Source of the DNA: CAWIXB01 sp963839955
GTDB lineage: Bacteria > Actinomycetota > Actinomycetes > JACCUZ01
Direction: 5' to 3'
Length of the DNA: 64,000 nt
Assembly: GCA_963839955.1 (NCBI GenBank)
Contig: CAWIXB010000001.1
Span: forward strand, 1,550,001-1,614,000
Shown here: one piece after another, positions 46,478 through 54,862 of the stretch
How positions within the stretch are numbered: position 1 is the first letter of the stretch
Layout: every line of letters begins with the position of its first letter
Notes under the pieces: model-generated
What the model was told of the DNA's origin: nothing
Database searches by the model: none
What the model saw: only the letters and a program-made list of their open reading frames with translations
Translations under genes and position numbers: made by a program

Positions 46478-48084
46478 AGGCGCTCACCGGCTCGCTGCGG
46501 GCGGCAATGCTGCTTGCCGCCGGCGTAGCGCTCACCGCGGCCGCCCTCGGCGTCGGCGTGCGGTCGAGCATCGGCGGACACACCTCCGTCGACGAGCCGC
46601 AGTACCTGCTGACCGCGCTGTCGCTGTGGGAGGACGGCAGCCTCGACATCTCCGACGAGCTCGCGGCCGAGCGGTGGCGCGACTTCCACGACGCCGAGCT
46701 GCCCGTGCAGACCGAGGTGCTCGAGGGAGGCCGGGCGCTGAGCCCGCACGACCCGTTGCTGCCCGTGCTGCTCGCGCTGCCGATGGGACTCGGCGGCTTC
46801 CTCGTCGCCAAGCTGGCTCTCGCCCTGCTCGCCGCCGCCTGCGCGGCCCTGACCGTGTGGGTGGCCGTCCGCCGCTTCGCGGTGCCACCGTGGCTCGCCG
46901 GGGCAGGCGTCGCCATCCTCTTCGGGGCGCCGCCGCTCGCGGTCTACGGCCAGCAGGTCTACCCCGAGCTGCCCGCCGCGTTCGCCGTCGTGGCCGCCGT
47001 GGCCGCGATCACCGGACCACTCGGCCGACGCGGGCTCGTGCTCTGTGCGGCCGCGCTCGTCGCGCTGCCGTGGCTGTCGGTGAAGTACGTCCCCGTCGCC
47101 GCAGCACTCGCCGCCGTGGCTTTGCTGGTGCTGATGCGGGCGGGCCGCCGTCGTGCCGCGCTCGGGTTGCTGACTGCACTGGGCGTTGCCGCGGCCGGGT
47201 ACGCCGTCGCGCACCAGGTCGTCTACGGCGGCTGGACCGTCTACGCGACCGGCGACCACTTCGTCTCGACCGGGGAGCTCAGTGTCGTCGGCACGTCGCC
47301 CGACTACCTCGGCCGCACGACCCGGCTGGTCGGCCTGTTCTTCGACCGTGGCTATGGCCTGGTGTCGTGGCAGCCGGTGTGGCTGCTCGCACTCGTCGCT
47401 GTCGCGGCGATGCTGCGTCGTCGGCCGAGCGGGACCGCTGCGCTGCTGCTGCCGGTCGCGGCAGGGTGGGCGGTCGCCACCTGGGTCGCGCTCACCATGG
47501 ACGGATTCTGGTTCCCCGGCCGCCAGGTCGTCGTCGTACTGCCGCTGCTGGGCGTCGCTCTCTTGTGGTGGCTCGCCCATGTCGAGGCGGCGCCTGCCCG
47601 TGTCGTGGCCCTCGCCATGGGATCCGTCGGGATGCTGGCGATGGGCGCGCTGCTGCTCGACGGCTGGGCGCGCGAGATCACCTGGGTCACCGGCTTCCAG
47701 CTCGTCGACGACCCGCTGCGCGATGCGTATGCGTCGCTCTTGCCCGACTACCGCGTAGCGGGGACCGCCACGTGGCTGCGCCATGGCTTGGCCGCGGTCG
47801 TCATGGTGCTCCTCCTCGCTGCCGGCTGGCGCCGCGCCCACCGGCGTACCGCAGACCGACCGGGGCCACCCACCCCCTCAACGAGTGAACCCGTCCTGAT
47901 CCCCCCAGAAAGAAAGGCTGTTCCCATGTCCCGCGCACTTTCCGTTCGTACCGCCGCTGTGACAACCGCTCTCGCGGTCGCGCTCACCCTCGGTGTCGCC
48001 GGCTGCAGCGACGACGACGGCTCCGGCACCGGAGGCTCTGGCTCAGGTTCCGGCTCGGGGTCGGGCAGCGCGTCCACCCCCTGA
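46474..48084 (+). CDS. Polytopic membrane glycosyltransferase-like protein with missing stop
   Basis: About 475 residues up to 47,899, with ten or more helices. An acidic N-terminal loop (SVDEPQYLLTALSLWEDG, residues about 38-55) holds the Asp-Glu typical of GT-C enzymes such as ArnT/PMT-type mannosyltransferases. No stop codon follows: the frame continues without a break through a Pro-rich stretch into the mini-lipoprotein at 47926. Removing one C from the CCCCC at 47873-47877 gives a natural stop TGA at 47897-47899. GTG 46474 overlaps the epimerase by 4 bp. Substrate unknown; it presumably uses a polyprenyl-phosphate sugar made by the nearby GT2. Confidence 0.75.
   Translation: MKALTGSLRAAMLLAAGVALTAAALGVGVRSSIGGHTSVDEPQYLLTALSLWEDGSLDISDELAAERWRDFHDAELPVQTEVLEGGRALSPHDPLLPVLLALPMGLGGFLVAKLALALLAAACAALTVWVAVRRFAVPPWLAGAGVAILFGAPPLAVYGQQVYPELPAAFAVVAAVAAITGPLGRRGLVLCAAALVALPWLSVKYVPVAAALAAVALLVLMRAGRRRAALGLLTALGVAAAGYAVAHQVVYGGWTVYATGDHFVSTGELSVVGTSPDYLGRTTRLVGLFFDRGYGLVSWQPVWLLALVAVAAMLRRRPSGTAALLLPVAAGWAVATWVALTMDGFWFPGRQVVVVLPLLGVALLWWLAHVEAAPARVVALAMGSVGMLAMGALLLDGWAREITWVTGFQLVDDPLRDAYASLLPDYRVAGTATWLRHGLAAVVMVLLLAAGWRRAHRRTADRPGPPTPSTSEPVLIPPERKAVPMSRALSVRTAAVTTALAVALTLGVAGCSDDDGSGTGGSGSGSGSGSGSASTP
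47926..48084 (+). CDS. Gly/Ser-tailed mini-lipoprotein upstream of efeU
   Basis: 52 residues: signal peptide ending in the lipobox GVAGC (Cys27), then only a DDDGSG and Gly/Ser-rich tail to the stop. The ATG has GAAAGG nine bases upstream, so it is likely translated from its own site even though the previous frame runs into it without a stop. The tail resembles the linker that follows Cys21 of EfeO in the other iron locus, but no imelysin domain is present. It lies 49 bp before efeU. It may be a relic of efeO or a tiny surface-anchored peptide. Confidence 0.65.
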   Translation: MSRALSVRTAAVTTALAVALTLGVAGCSDDDGSGTGGSGSGSGSGSGSASTP

Positions 48085-48133
48085 CGGTGCAGCCCATGCC
48101 ATCTGCGAACGACCCGAGTAGGAGACCTCGACC

Positions 48134-49021
48134 ATGCTGACCGCGTTCTTCGTGATGCTGCGTGAAGGGTTCGAGGCCGCGCTGATCGTGGCGATCCTCT
48201 ACGCCTACCTGCGCAAGACCCAGCGCCGTGACCTGATGCCCGCGATGTGGGTCGGCGTGGGAGCGGCCGCGGCGCTCTCGGTCGGGGCCGGCGTCGTCAT
48301 CCACCTCACGATCGAGTCGCTCGAGGGGGAGGCCCGGCTGCGCGCGTTCGCAGCCATCTCGGTCTTCGCCGTCGTCGTGCTCACCTGGATGATCTTCTGG
48401 ATGCGCAAGCATGCGCGGGCCATCAAGGGTGAGCTGGAGAGCGGCTTCGACGCCGCGATGTCGGCCAAGTCCAAGGTCGGGCTGGCCATCACCGCGGCCG
48501 CGTTCTTCGCCGTGCTGCGCGAAGGACTCGAGGCTGCCCTGTTCATGATCGCCGCCGCCACCACGGCGGACGGACTCGACGTGTTGATCGGCGCGATCCT
48601 CGGACTCGCCCTCGCCTGCGTGCTCGGCTACGCGGTCGTGCTCGGTGGTCGCCGGATGAACATGCGGCAGTTCTTCCGGGTCTCCGGCGTGGTGCTCATC
48701 GTCTTCGCGGGCGGGCTGCTGGCCCGCACCGTGCTCTTCCTGCAGGCATCGGGCGACCTCGCGATCAGCTGGAACAACGTCTACGACGTCACGTCGGTCA
48801 CCTGGCTGACGCAGGAGACCGAGGTCGGCAAGTTCCTCGGCGCGATGTTCGGCTGGGACCCGCGCCCGTCGATCGAGCAGGTCATCGCCTGGGTCGGCTA
48901 CGTCGGGATAGTCACCTGGCTGTTCCTGCGCGAGCCCCGCAAGGCTGCGGCTACGCCTTCGACGAGTCGTCCGCCTGCCGAGTCGCCCGCGCGAGAGCAC
49001 CGGACAGCGCCGCGGCGGTAA
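48134..49021 (+). CDS. efeU: FTR1-family ferrous iron permease EfeU
   Basis: 295 residues with seven helices. The two iron-binding REGxE motifs are present: REGFE (residues 10-14) and REGLE (129-133), the core of FTR1/EfeU. It carries Fe across the membrane, fed by EfeO and EfeB, whose genes lie 24 kb away. ATG 48134 has AGGAG nine bases upstream. The mini-lipoprotein precedes it. The C-terminal 30 residues are low-complexity. The 3' end overlaps the antisense rnd gene by 71 bp. The only iron box in this operon's upstream region is at 45463. Confidence 0.94.
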   Translation: MLTAFFVMLREGFEAALIVAILYAYLRKTQRRDLMPAMWVGVGAAAALSVGAGVVIHLTIESLEGEARLRAFAAISVFAVVVLTWMIFWMRKHARAIKGELESGFDAAMSAKSKVGLAITAAAFFAVLREGLEAALFMIAAATTADGLDVLIGAILGLALACVLGYAVVLGGRRMNMRQFFRVSGVVLIVFAGGLLARTVLFLQASGDLAISWNNVYDVTSVTWLTQETEVGKFLGAMFGWDPRPSIEQVIAWVGYVGIVTWLFLREPRKAAATPSTSRPPAESPAREHRTAPRR

Positions 49022-50273
49022 GGGCGACCTGCCATTTGCGGGCACCGTGCGCGCGCAACCGGCGGGTCACCTCGGCGACGTCGGGGTGAGCAGGCGGCTC
49101 CCAGGCAAGCCGGCGTACGGCGTCGGGGGCCAGCAGATTCTCGGTGGGCAGCCCATGCTCGTCGGCGATGGCGGCCACCGCATTGCGCGCGGCGGCCAGC
49201 CGGGCCGCGGCCTGCGGGTCGCGGTCGCCCCAGCTTCGCGCGGGCGGCGGTCCGTCGTGGGCGGCCTTGAGCTCGGGCAGGTCCTCCTCGGGGACGGCCC
49301 GGCCCGCCCCGATGGCCCCAAACCAGGTGTCGACCTGCCGGCGCAGTGAGCGGCCGCCGAAAACCGGCAGCGCCAGCAGGTCGGCCTCCGATTCAGGGAG
49401 CGCCAGCGCCGCGGCGACGATCGCCGAGTCGGGCAGGACGCGGCCCGGTGCGATGTCGCGGCGTCGCGCGACGTTGTCCCGCGTCTCCCAGAGCGAGCGC
49501 ACCACCGCCAAATGACGGCGCTTGCGGACCCGGTGCAGACCCGACGTACGGCGCCACGGCTCGACCCGCGGTTGCGGGGGAGGCGCCGCGACGATCGCGG
49601 CGAACTCCTCCTCCGCCCATTCGCGCTTGCCCTGCTCCTCGAGCTCGGCGGCGAGGGCGTCGCGCAGCTCGACGAGGACCTCGACGTCGAGCGCGGCGTA
49701 GCGCAGCCATGGCTCGGGCAGCGGCCGCGTCGACCAGTCGGCGGCCGAGTGGCCCTTCTCCAGCCGGAAGCCGAGAACCTCCTCGACGATGGACCCGAGG
49801 CCGACCCGCGGATAGCCCAGCAGGCGGCCGGCGAGCTCGGTGTCGAAGAGCCGGGTCGGGCGCATGCCGATCTCGCCCAGACAGGGCAGGTCCTGGGAGG
49901 CGGCGTGCAGCACCCACTCGGCGTCCGCGAGGGCCACGCCGAGCGTCGTGAGGTCGGGCAGCGGGACTGGGTCGATCAGGACGGTGCCGACCCCGGCGCG
50001 GCGCAGCTGCACGAGGTAGGCGCGTTGCCCGTAGCGGTAACCGGACGCCCGCTCGGCGTCCACGGCGACCGGACCGTGCCCGGCGGCCAGGCTGGCCACG
50101 GCGTCGGCCAACTCACTGGGGCGAGTCAGGGGGGTGGGCACTCCGTCACGTGGCTCGACGAGCAGAACCGGCGGTTCACGGTCGCTGTCGAGGGCGTCGG
50201 CGTCGGCGTCGGCCGAGTCGACCGGGGCGTCAGCGGTGCCTTCTGCCCTGATCGGCTCCGGAGACTGGCTCAC
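48951..50273 (-). CDS. rnd: Ribonuclease D
   Basis: 440 residues. The DEDD exonuclease domain (about 60-240) shows VAVDAERASGYRYG (DxE), LFDTELAGRLLGYP and WLRYAALDVEVLVELRDAL (Tyr and Asp), all catalytic residues present. Two HRDC-like helical modules follow. It trims 3' ends of tRNA and other RNA in the cytoplasm. GTG 50273 is chosen since TACGGT lies 7 bases upstream on the minus strand; 50282 is also possible. The acidic N-terminal 40 residues have no known role. It converges with efeU with a 71-bp overlap. Confidence 0.93.
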   Translation of the reverse strand: MSQSPEPIRAEGTADAPVDSADADADALDSDREPPVLLVEPRDGVPTPLTRPSELADAVASLAAGHGPVAVDAERASGYRYGQRAYLVQLRRAGVGTVLIDPVPLPDLTTLGVALADAEWVLHAASQDLPCLGEIGMRPTRLFDTELAGRLLGYPRVGLGSIVEEVLGFRLEKGHSAADWSTRPLPEPWLRYAALDVEVLVELRDALAAELEEQGKREWAEEEFAAIVAAPPPQPRVEPWRRTSGLHRVRKRRHLAVVRSLWETRDNVARRRDIAPGRVLPDSAIVAAALALPESEADLLALPVFGGRSLRRQVDTWFGAIGAGRAVPEEDLPELKAAHDGPPPARSWGDRDPQAAARLAAARNAVAAIADEHGLPTENLLAPDAVRRLAWEPPAHPDVAEVTRRLRAHGARKWQVALTAAALSGALARATRQADDSSKA

Positions 50274-50280
50274 GATTGTC

Positions 50281-50286
50281 ACCGTA
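50281..50286 (-). promoter_or_regulatory. Putative -10 element for rnd
   Basis: TACGGT on the minus strand, seven bases before GTG 50273, supporting a leaderless mRNA. Confidence 0.6.
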
Positions 50287-50363
50287 CGTCGTCAACGGTG
50301 CGGACCGGGGGTTGGCTGGCCGCGCCGAGGGGAGGTTTGCCCTACCGTGTGCGACGTGTGACG

Positions 50364-51005
50364 CTACGCGACGACGTTGGCCCGCATCGCGACGACGACC
50401 ATCTCGGCTCGATCGCCGGTCCCGAGCTTGCGCGCGATCCGCGCGAGGTGGCTCTTGACGGTGAGGGCGGACAGGCCGAGTGCCGATCCGATGTCCTTGT
50501 TCGACTTCCCGTCGGCGACCAGCTGAAGCACCTCGACCTCGCGGCCGGAGAGCCCTTCGGCGCCGGTGGCCCGAACGGGGCCGCGCCGGACAGTGGTGGG
50601 CAGGTCGCCGGCGAGCGCGCGGCCGGCTGCGGCCGCCGTGGTGCTCACCAGGAAGCCCCGCACTCCTGCGCTCAGGGCGGCGCGCACGGCGAACGGGTCC
50701 TCCGAGGAGGAAAGCAGGACGCCGCGGGCCCAGCCCATGCTTCGCAGCTCGCGGACCAGGTTGATCCCCGCTCCGTCGGGCAGCGATCCGTCGATGACCA
50801 CGAGGTCACGCGAGGTCGCCGCCCGGGCGCGGACCCGCGCCTCGGAAAGGCTCCCGGCTTCGGAGATGTCGCCGGCACCCAGGGAACGCAGCGAGCGTGC
50901 CAGCGACTCGCGGACGAACGGGCTGGCTGCCACGACGAGCACGCTGAAGTGCGTGGCGCGGTGGGGTGGCGGCGTGGAGCCATGCCGCTCGACCAGTGCG
51001 GTCAC
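50364..51005 (-). CDS. LuxR/NarL-type response-regulator-like transcription factor
   Basis: 213 residues. The N-terminal receiver-like domain (about 15-130: SVLVVAASPFVRESLARSL, VVIDGSLPDGAGINLVREL) has an Asp at the usual phosphorylation position (DLVVIDG), though the first acidic pocket residues are replaced (VVAAS), so phosphorylation is doubtful. The C-terminal LuxR HTH (LSGREVEVLQLVADGKSNKD and IGSALGLSALTVKSHLAR) binds DNA. GTG 51005 has GGAG 6 bases upstream. No histidine kinase is adjacent. Such regulators near DUF3000 and rnd are conserved in actinobacteria. Confidence 0.87.
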   Translation of the reverse strand: MTALVERHGSTPPPHRATHFSVLVVAASPFVRESLARSLRSLGAGDISEAGSLSEARVRARAATSRDLVVIDGSLPDGAGINLVRELRSMGWARGVLLSSSEDPFAVRAALSAGVRGFLVSTTAAAAGRALAGDLPTTVRRGPVRATGAEGLSGREVEVLQLVADGKSNKDIGSALGLSALTVKSHLARIARKLGTGDRAEMVVVAMRANVVA

Positions 51006-51097
51006 CGGGATCTCCAAGTTCCTTCGCGGGTACCTGTCGCCAGTGACATCGGCCGCCACCCACACGACCTGAAGCGCGCAGACGGTCGAACCGGGGC

Positions 51098-51697
51098 TCA
51101 GCGCGAGCGTGAACCACGCCTGGCGGGCAGGGCCACCACGCCTGCCGGGACAGGCGGCAGACCCGCCGTCGTGCACAGGAGCTCCGACCAGGCCAGCAGG
51201 TGGGCGTCGAAGGCCTCGTCGAGGGGCGTCCAGGAGGCGCGGATCTCGATCTGAGCGGTGCCGGCCTGCTCCGCGATGGCGCCGAAGCTCTCCGAGGCGA
51301 CTCGCGTCACGGTGCCGCTCGCCGCGGTGAACGCGGCACCGCGTCCCTCCAGCGCCTCGAGGAGCCATGCCCAGCCGACCCCGGGCAGGAGCGGGTCGGT
51401 GGCCATCTCCAGCTCGAGCTCGGCGCGCACGTAGGTGACCAGACGGAAGGTGCCGGCCCAGGCCTCGTGCCCCGCCGGGTCATGCAGCAGGACGAGGCGG
51501 CCGGTGGCCAGGTCCTCGTCGGCTTCCGGGTCGCTCCCGACGACGTCGGCGGTGAGGGCAACGGCGTACGGCGCGAGGCGCTGGGGTGCGGGTGTCTCCT
51601 CCAGCACGACCTCGGGCCGCAGCGTTGCCGAGCGGAGCGACGCGAGCGCTGCCTGGAACTCCGGCGGCGCGTCCTCGTCCTCGCGGTGGGCGACCAT
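51098..51697 (-). CDS. DUF3000 domain protein
   Basis: 199 residues of the DUF3000 family: FQAALASLRSATLRPEVVLEE at the start, YAVALTADVVG in the middle and DPLLPGVGWAWLLEALE in the C-terminal part. No function is known; the family is limited to actinobacteria and sits near hemE and rnd. No membrane segment is present. ATG 51697 follows TACCCT by six bases on the minus strand. It is the first gene before the LuxR-like regulator on that strand (92-bp gap). Confidence 0.9.
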   Translation of the reverse strand: MVAHREDEDAPPEFQAALASLRSATLRPEVVLEETPAPQRLAPYAVALTADVVGSDPEADEDLATGRLVLLHDPAGHEAWAGTFRLVTYVRAELELEMATDPLLPGVGWAWLLEALEGRGAAFTAASGTVTRVASESFGAIAEQAGTAQIEIRASWTPLDEAFDAHLLAWSELLCTTAGLPPVPAGVVALPARRGSRSR

Positions 51698-51703
51698 GAC
51701 GGC

Positions 51704-51709
51704 AGGGTA
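51704..51709 (-). promoter_or_regulatory. Putative -10 element for DUF3000 gene
   Basis: TACCCT on the minus strand, six bases before ATG 51697. Confidence 0.45.
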
Positions 51710-51773
51710 GGCCCGCCGCGGCCCGACGCGCGGGATCTGCGTCGCTGCTTAGGTCACTCGGCGTGGCGGACCG

Positions 51774-51779
51774 TACGCT
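51774..51779 (+). promoter_or_regulatory. Putative -10 element for DMT transporter gene
   Basis: TACGCT, exactly seven bases before ATG 51787. It argues against the GTG at 51763, which lies upstream of the element. Confidence 0.6.
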
Positions 51780-51786
51780 GACGCGA

Positions 51787-52638
51787 ATGGCTGCTCTGCT
51801 CGCGCTCCTGTCCAGCCTCTTGTGGGGGGGCGCCGACTTCCTCGGCGGCACGCTGTCGCGGCGCCTGCCTGCACCCGTGGTCGTCGCCGCGTCACAGGCG
51901 GCCGGCCTGGTCGTCATCGCGGTCGTGGCCGTCGCGATCGGCGAGACCGACGCACCTCGAGACTACGTGCCCTGGGCGATCGGGTCCGGTCTGGCCGGCA
52001 TGGTCGGTCTGGTCGCGTTCTATGCGGCGCTCGCGTCGGGAACCATGGGCGTCGTCGCGCCGGTGGCGGCTCTCGGTGTGGTCGTGCCGATCGGCGTCGG
52101 GATCGCCCGAGGTGAGCGGCCCGGGACCCTGGAGCTCGCTGGCATCGTGGTAGCCGTCGCGGGCGTTGTGCTCGCCAGCGGCCCGGAACTCTCCGGACGT
52201 GCGGGTGCACGACCTCTGCTGCTGGCGCTCATCGCCGCTGTCGGGTTCGGGTTGGCGCTGTTGTTCATCGCGGAGGGCAGCCAGACCAGCGCGGTCATGA
52301 CGCTGGTCGTCATGCGCGTCGCGTCGGTCACGGTCCTCGGTCTCGGCTTGCTGGTCGTCGCAGCCCGGTCCCGAAGAACCCGCACCAGGGGCCCGCGATG
52401 GGGGCTTCCGCTGATCGCCCTGATCGCCGTGATCGGTGTCGGGGACGTCGCCGCCAACCTCGCCTTCGGCTACGCGAGCACGCGCGGCCTGGTCAGTGTT
52501 GTGGCGGTGCTCGGCTCGCTCTACCCGGTCGTGACCGTGCTGCTCGCGCGGATCGTGCACGGGGAGCGGCTGGCGGCTGTCCAGACGGTCGGGGTCGCGG
52601 GCGCGCTCACCGGTGTCGCACTCATCGGCGTCGGCTGA
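51787..52638 (+). CDS. EamA/DMT-family transporter
   Basis: 283 residues with ten helices in two EamA repeats: MAALLALLSSLLWGGADFLG at the N-terminus, and the matching second repeat from LLALIAAVGFGLALLFIAEG. The family transports metabolites such as amino acids or drugs; direction and substrate are unknown. The ATG is set by the leaderless-type TACGCT. It is followed by hemE with a short gap (about 40 bp) on the same strand, so they may form an operon, although no functional link is known. Confidence 0.9.
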   Translation: MAALLALLSSLLWGGADFLGGTLSRRLPAPVVVAASQAAGLVVIAVVAVAIGETDAPRDYVPWAIGSGLAGMVGLVAFYAALASGTMGVVAPVAALGVVVPIGVGIARGERPGTLELAGIVVAVAGVVLASGPELSGRAGARPLLLALIAAVGFGLALLFIAEGSQTSAVMTLVVMRVASVTVLGLGLLVVAARSRRTRTRGPRWGLPLIALIAVIGVGDVAANLAFGYASTRGLVSVVAVLGSLYPVVTVLLARIVHGERLAAVQTVGVAGALTGVALIGVG

Positions 52639-52676
52639 CAATGGCGGCCGCCGACGGTCGTGACAGCATCGGGCGG

Positions 52677-53726
52677 GTGAGCCCTGTCCCCACCCTCCAC
52701 GACTCGGCGTTCTTGCGCGCCTGCCGGCGCGAGCCGGTGCCCCACACCCCGGTCTGGTTCATGCGCCAGGCCGGCCGGTCGCTGCCGGAGTACCGCCGGG
52801 TGCGTGAGGGCATCCCGATGCTCGAGGCGTGTCAGCGACCCGACCTGGTCACCGAGATCACCCTGCAACCGGTGCGTCGTTACGGCGTCGACGCGGCCAT
52901 CCTGTTCAGCGACATCGTTGTCCCGCTCAAGGCGATCGGGGTCGACCTCGACATCAAGCCCGGCGTCGGCCCCGTCATCGCCCAGCCGATCCGCAGCCGC
53001 GACGATCTCGCTCAGCTGCGCGAGCTGGAGCCCGACGAGGTCGCTTTCCTCGCCGACGCGGTCCATTCGGTTGTTGGCGAGCTCGGCGCAACACCGCTCA
53101 TCGGCTTCGCAGGCGCGCCGTTCACCCTCGCGTCGTACCTGGTCGAGGGCGGTCCGTCGCGCAACCACGAGCGCACCAAGGCGATGATGTACGGCGAGCC
53201 GGCGCTGTGGGCAGGGCTCATGGAGGTGCTCGCCGACATCACCACCGCGTTCCTGCGGGTGCAGGTGCAGGCCGGTGCCAGCGCCGTCCAGCTCTTCGAC
53301 TCGTGGGTCGGCGCGCTGTCCGCTGAGGACTACGCGGCCCATGTCGCGCCGCACTCGGCCCGGGTGCTCGCCTCCGTCGGCGAGCTCGGGGTGCCCCGCA
53401 TCCACTTCGGTGTGGTCACGGGGGAGCTGCTCGCCCAGATGGGTGCCGCCGGCGCAGAGGTGGTCGGCGTCGACTTCCGGCTGCCGCTGGACGAGGCCGT
53501 GCGCCGCATCGGCCCGGGCCGCGCCGTGCAGGGCAACCTCGACCCGGCCGTGCCGTTCGCTCCCTGGGCCGTGGTGGCCGAGCGAACCCGCGCCGTCCTG
53601 TCGGCCGGCCGCGCGGCCGAGGGACACGTGTTCAACCTCGGCCACGGCGTGCTGCCCGACACCGATCCCGACGTGCTGGCGCGGGTGGTCGACCTCGTGC
53701 ACGAGGAGAGCGCCGACCCGCGGTGA
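52677..53726 (+). CDS. hemE: Uroporphyrinogen decarboxylase
   Basis: 349 residues. Substrate-binding motifs VWFMRQAGRSLPEYR and AAILFSDIVVPLKAIG include the conserved Arg and catalytic Asp; FAGAPFTLASYLVEG and QLFDSWVGAL also match HemE. It converts uroporphyrinogen III to coproporphyrinogen III, the last shared step before the coproporphyrin-dependent route. GTG 52677 is chosen over ATG 52641 because a CAGCAT hexamer lies 7 bases upstream and homologues start close to the HDSAFLRACR block. Downstream, hemY follows after an intervening antisense gene. Confidence 0.96.
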   Translation: MSPVPTLHDSAFLRACRREPVPHTPVWFMRQAGRSLPEYRRVREGIPMLEACQRPDLVTEITLQPVRRYGVDAAILFSDIVVPLKAIGVDLDIKPGVGPVIAQPIRSRDDLAQLRELEPDEVAFLADAVHSVVGELGATPLIGFAGAPFTLASYLVEGGPSRNHERTKAMMYGEPALWAGLMEVLADITTAFLRVQVQAGASAVQLFDSWVGALSAEDYAAHVAPHSARVLASVGELGVPRIHFGVVTGELLAQMGAAGAEVVGVDFRLPLDEAVRRIGPGRAVQGNLDPAVPFAPWAVVAERTRAVLSAGRAAEGHVFNLGHGVLPDTDPDVLARVVDLVHEESADPR

Positions 53727-53795
53727 GCGGGGCGGCGCCCTCTGCCTTTACACGTCTACGGCCTCAGAACGTCGACTGTCTCTGAACGTCTTGTG

Positions 53796-54740
53796 TCAGC
53801 CGGGCAGGCCGTCGGCCGGCTGGGTGGCCGGAATGGTCGCGGACCGTCGGCGGCGCAGCACCAACCAGACTGGGAAGCCGAGCAGGAGCACGGTCGCCGC
53901 GAACGGCAGCACCGCACCGAGCACCGTCAGCGCCACGACGACCGACCCGGCAAAGGCGTCCCAGCCGCGCTGCAGCCCACCGAGGAACCCGAGGTCGTCG
54001 TCCTCGCCCTTGGGCGTGTCGACGTCGGGTGCAACCAGCGAGAGCTCGATGGTGGCCATCGCGGTGACGTCCTCGAGCGCCTTGCGCTGAGCCTCCAGTG
54101 ACTCGAGGTCGGCCTCGCGCCGCGTGAGTTCGCCCTCGACCTGGACGACCTCGCCGATGGTCTTGGCCTCGTCGAGGAGGGCACGCACCCGGGCGACGCT
54201 GCGTCGCTGAGACTCGACCCGACTCTCGACGTCGACGACCTTGGTCGTGACGTCCTGGGCGTTCTGCGAGGTGGACAGCCGCTTGCCGAGGTCGGCGAGG
54301 TCGGCGAGGACCTGCCGGAATGCCGCGGGGGGCACGCGCAGCGTCATGGTGGCCGCACTGGCCCGGCCGGACGACGCGTCCGCCGACGTCTCCTCGGCCG
54401 ACACGGTGCCGTCGGCTGCCCGCACCCGGCCCTCGGCGCGGATCACGGCCTTCTCCACGTTGCGCACCCGGACCGAGAGCTCGCCGCGATAGACCATCGA
54501 GCGGTCAGCCGGCAGCACGCGCGCGCTGTTGCCGGTCTTGGCTGCCTCTTCGTCGGTCGGGCCGGCGAGCGCCGCCCTGGCGTCGTCGGGTGCGGCGACG
54601 TCGCTGGACGACGTCCCACCTCCCGAGTCGTCGTTTGCTTCACTCGCGGATCCGGCCTTGTCCGCACTACCACCGAAGCCACCACAGCCGGCGACCAGCA
54701 AGGCCGCCGCAAGCCCGAGAACTATTCGACCTGTGCGCAT
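53796..54740 (-). CDS. DUF4349 membrane lipoprotein
   Basis: 314 residues: signal peptide with lipobox LVAGC (Cys20), a Ser/Gly/Asp-rich linker (about 20-70), a DUF4349 domain (VYRGELSVRVRNVEKAVIR, TMTLRVPPAAFRQVLADLA, DVTTKVVDVESRVESQRR, coiled-coil 160-230) and a C-terminal transmembrane helix (LPFAATVLLLGFPVWLVL) followed by an Arg-rich tail. The family is membrane-anchored with unknown role. ATG 54740 has GGAGG 7 bases upstream. It lies antisense between hemE and hemY, breaking up the heme cluster. Confidence 0.9.
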   Translation of the reverse strand: MRTGRIVLGLAAALLVAGCGGFGGSADKAGSASEANDDSGGGTSSSDVAAPDDARAALAGPTDEEAAKTGNSARVLPADRSMVYRGELSVRVRNVEKAVIRAEGRVRAADGTVSAEETSADASSGRASAATMTLRVPPAAFRQVLADLADLGKRLSTSQNAQDVTTKVVDVESRVESQRRSVARVRALLDEAKTIGEVVQVEGELTRREADLESLEAQRKALEDVTAMATIELSLVAPDVDTPKGEDDDLGFLGGLQRGWDAFAGSVVVALTVLGAVLPFAATVLLLGFPVWLVLRRRRSATIPATQPADGLPG

Positions 54741-54862
54741 GACTGCCTCCGCTGGATGACTGGATGACCGACCGGCGCCACGAGCTCCGGATGTCACTGT
54801 GACGCGGCCCTGCCACATCCGGTTCCGCCCCCCAGATCGCGGAAGGGTCACGATCTGCGAGG

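Noticed and set aside
53727..53795. Short direct similarity (CAGAACGTC / CTGAACGTC) after hemE
   Set aside because: Too short and mismatched to call a repeat or terminator.
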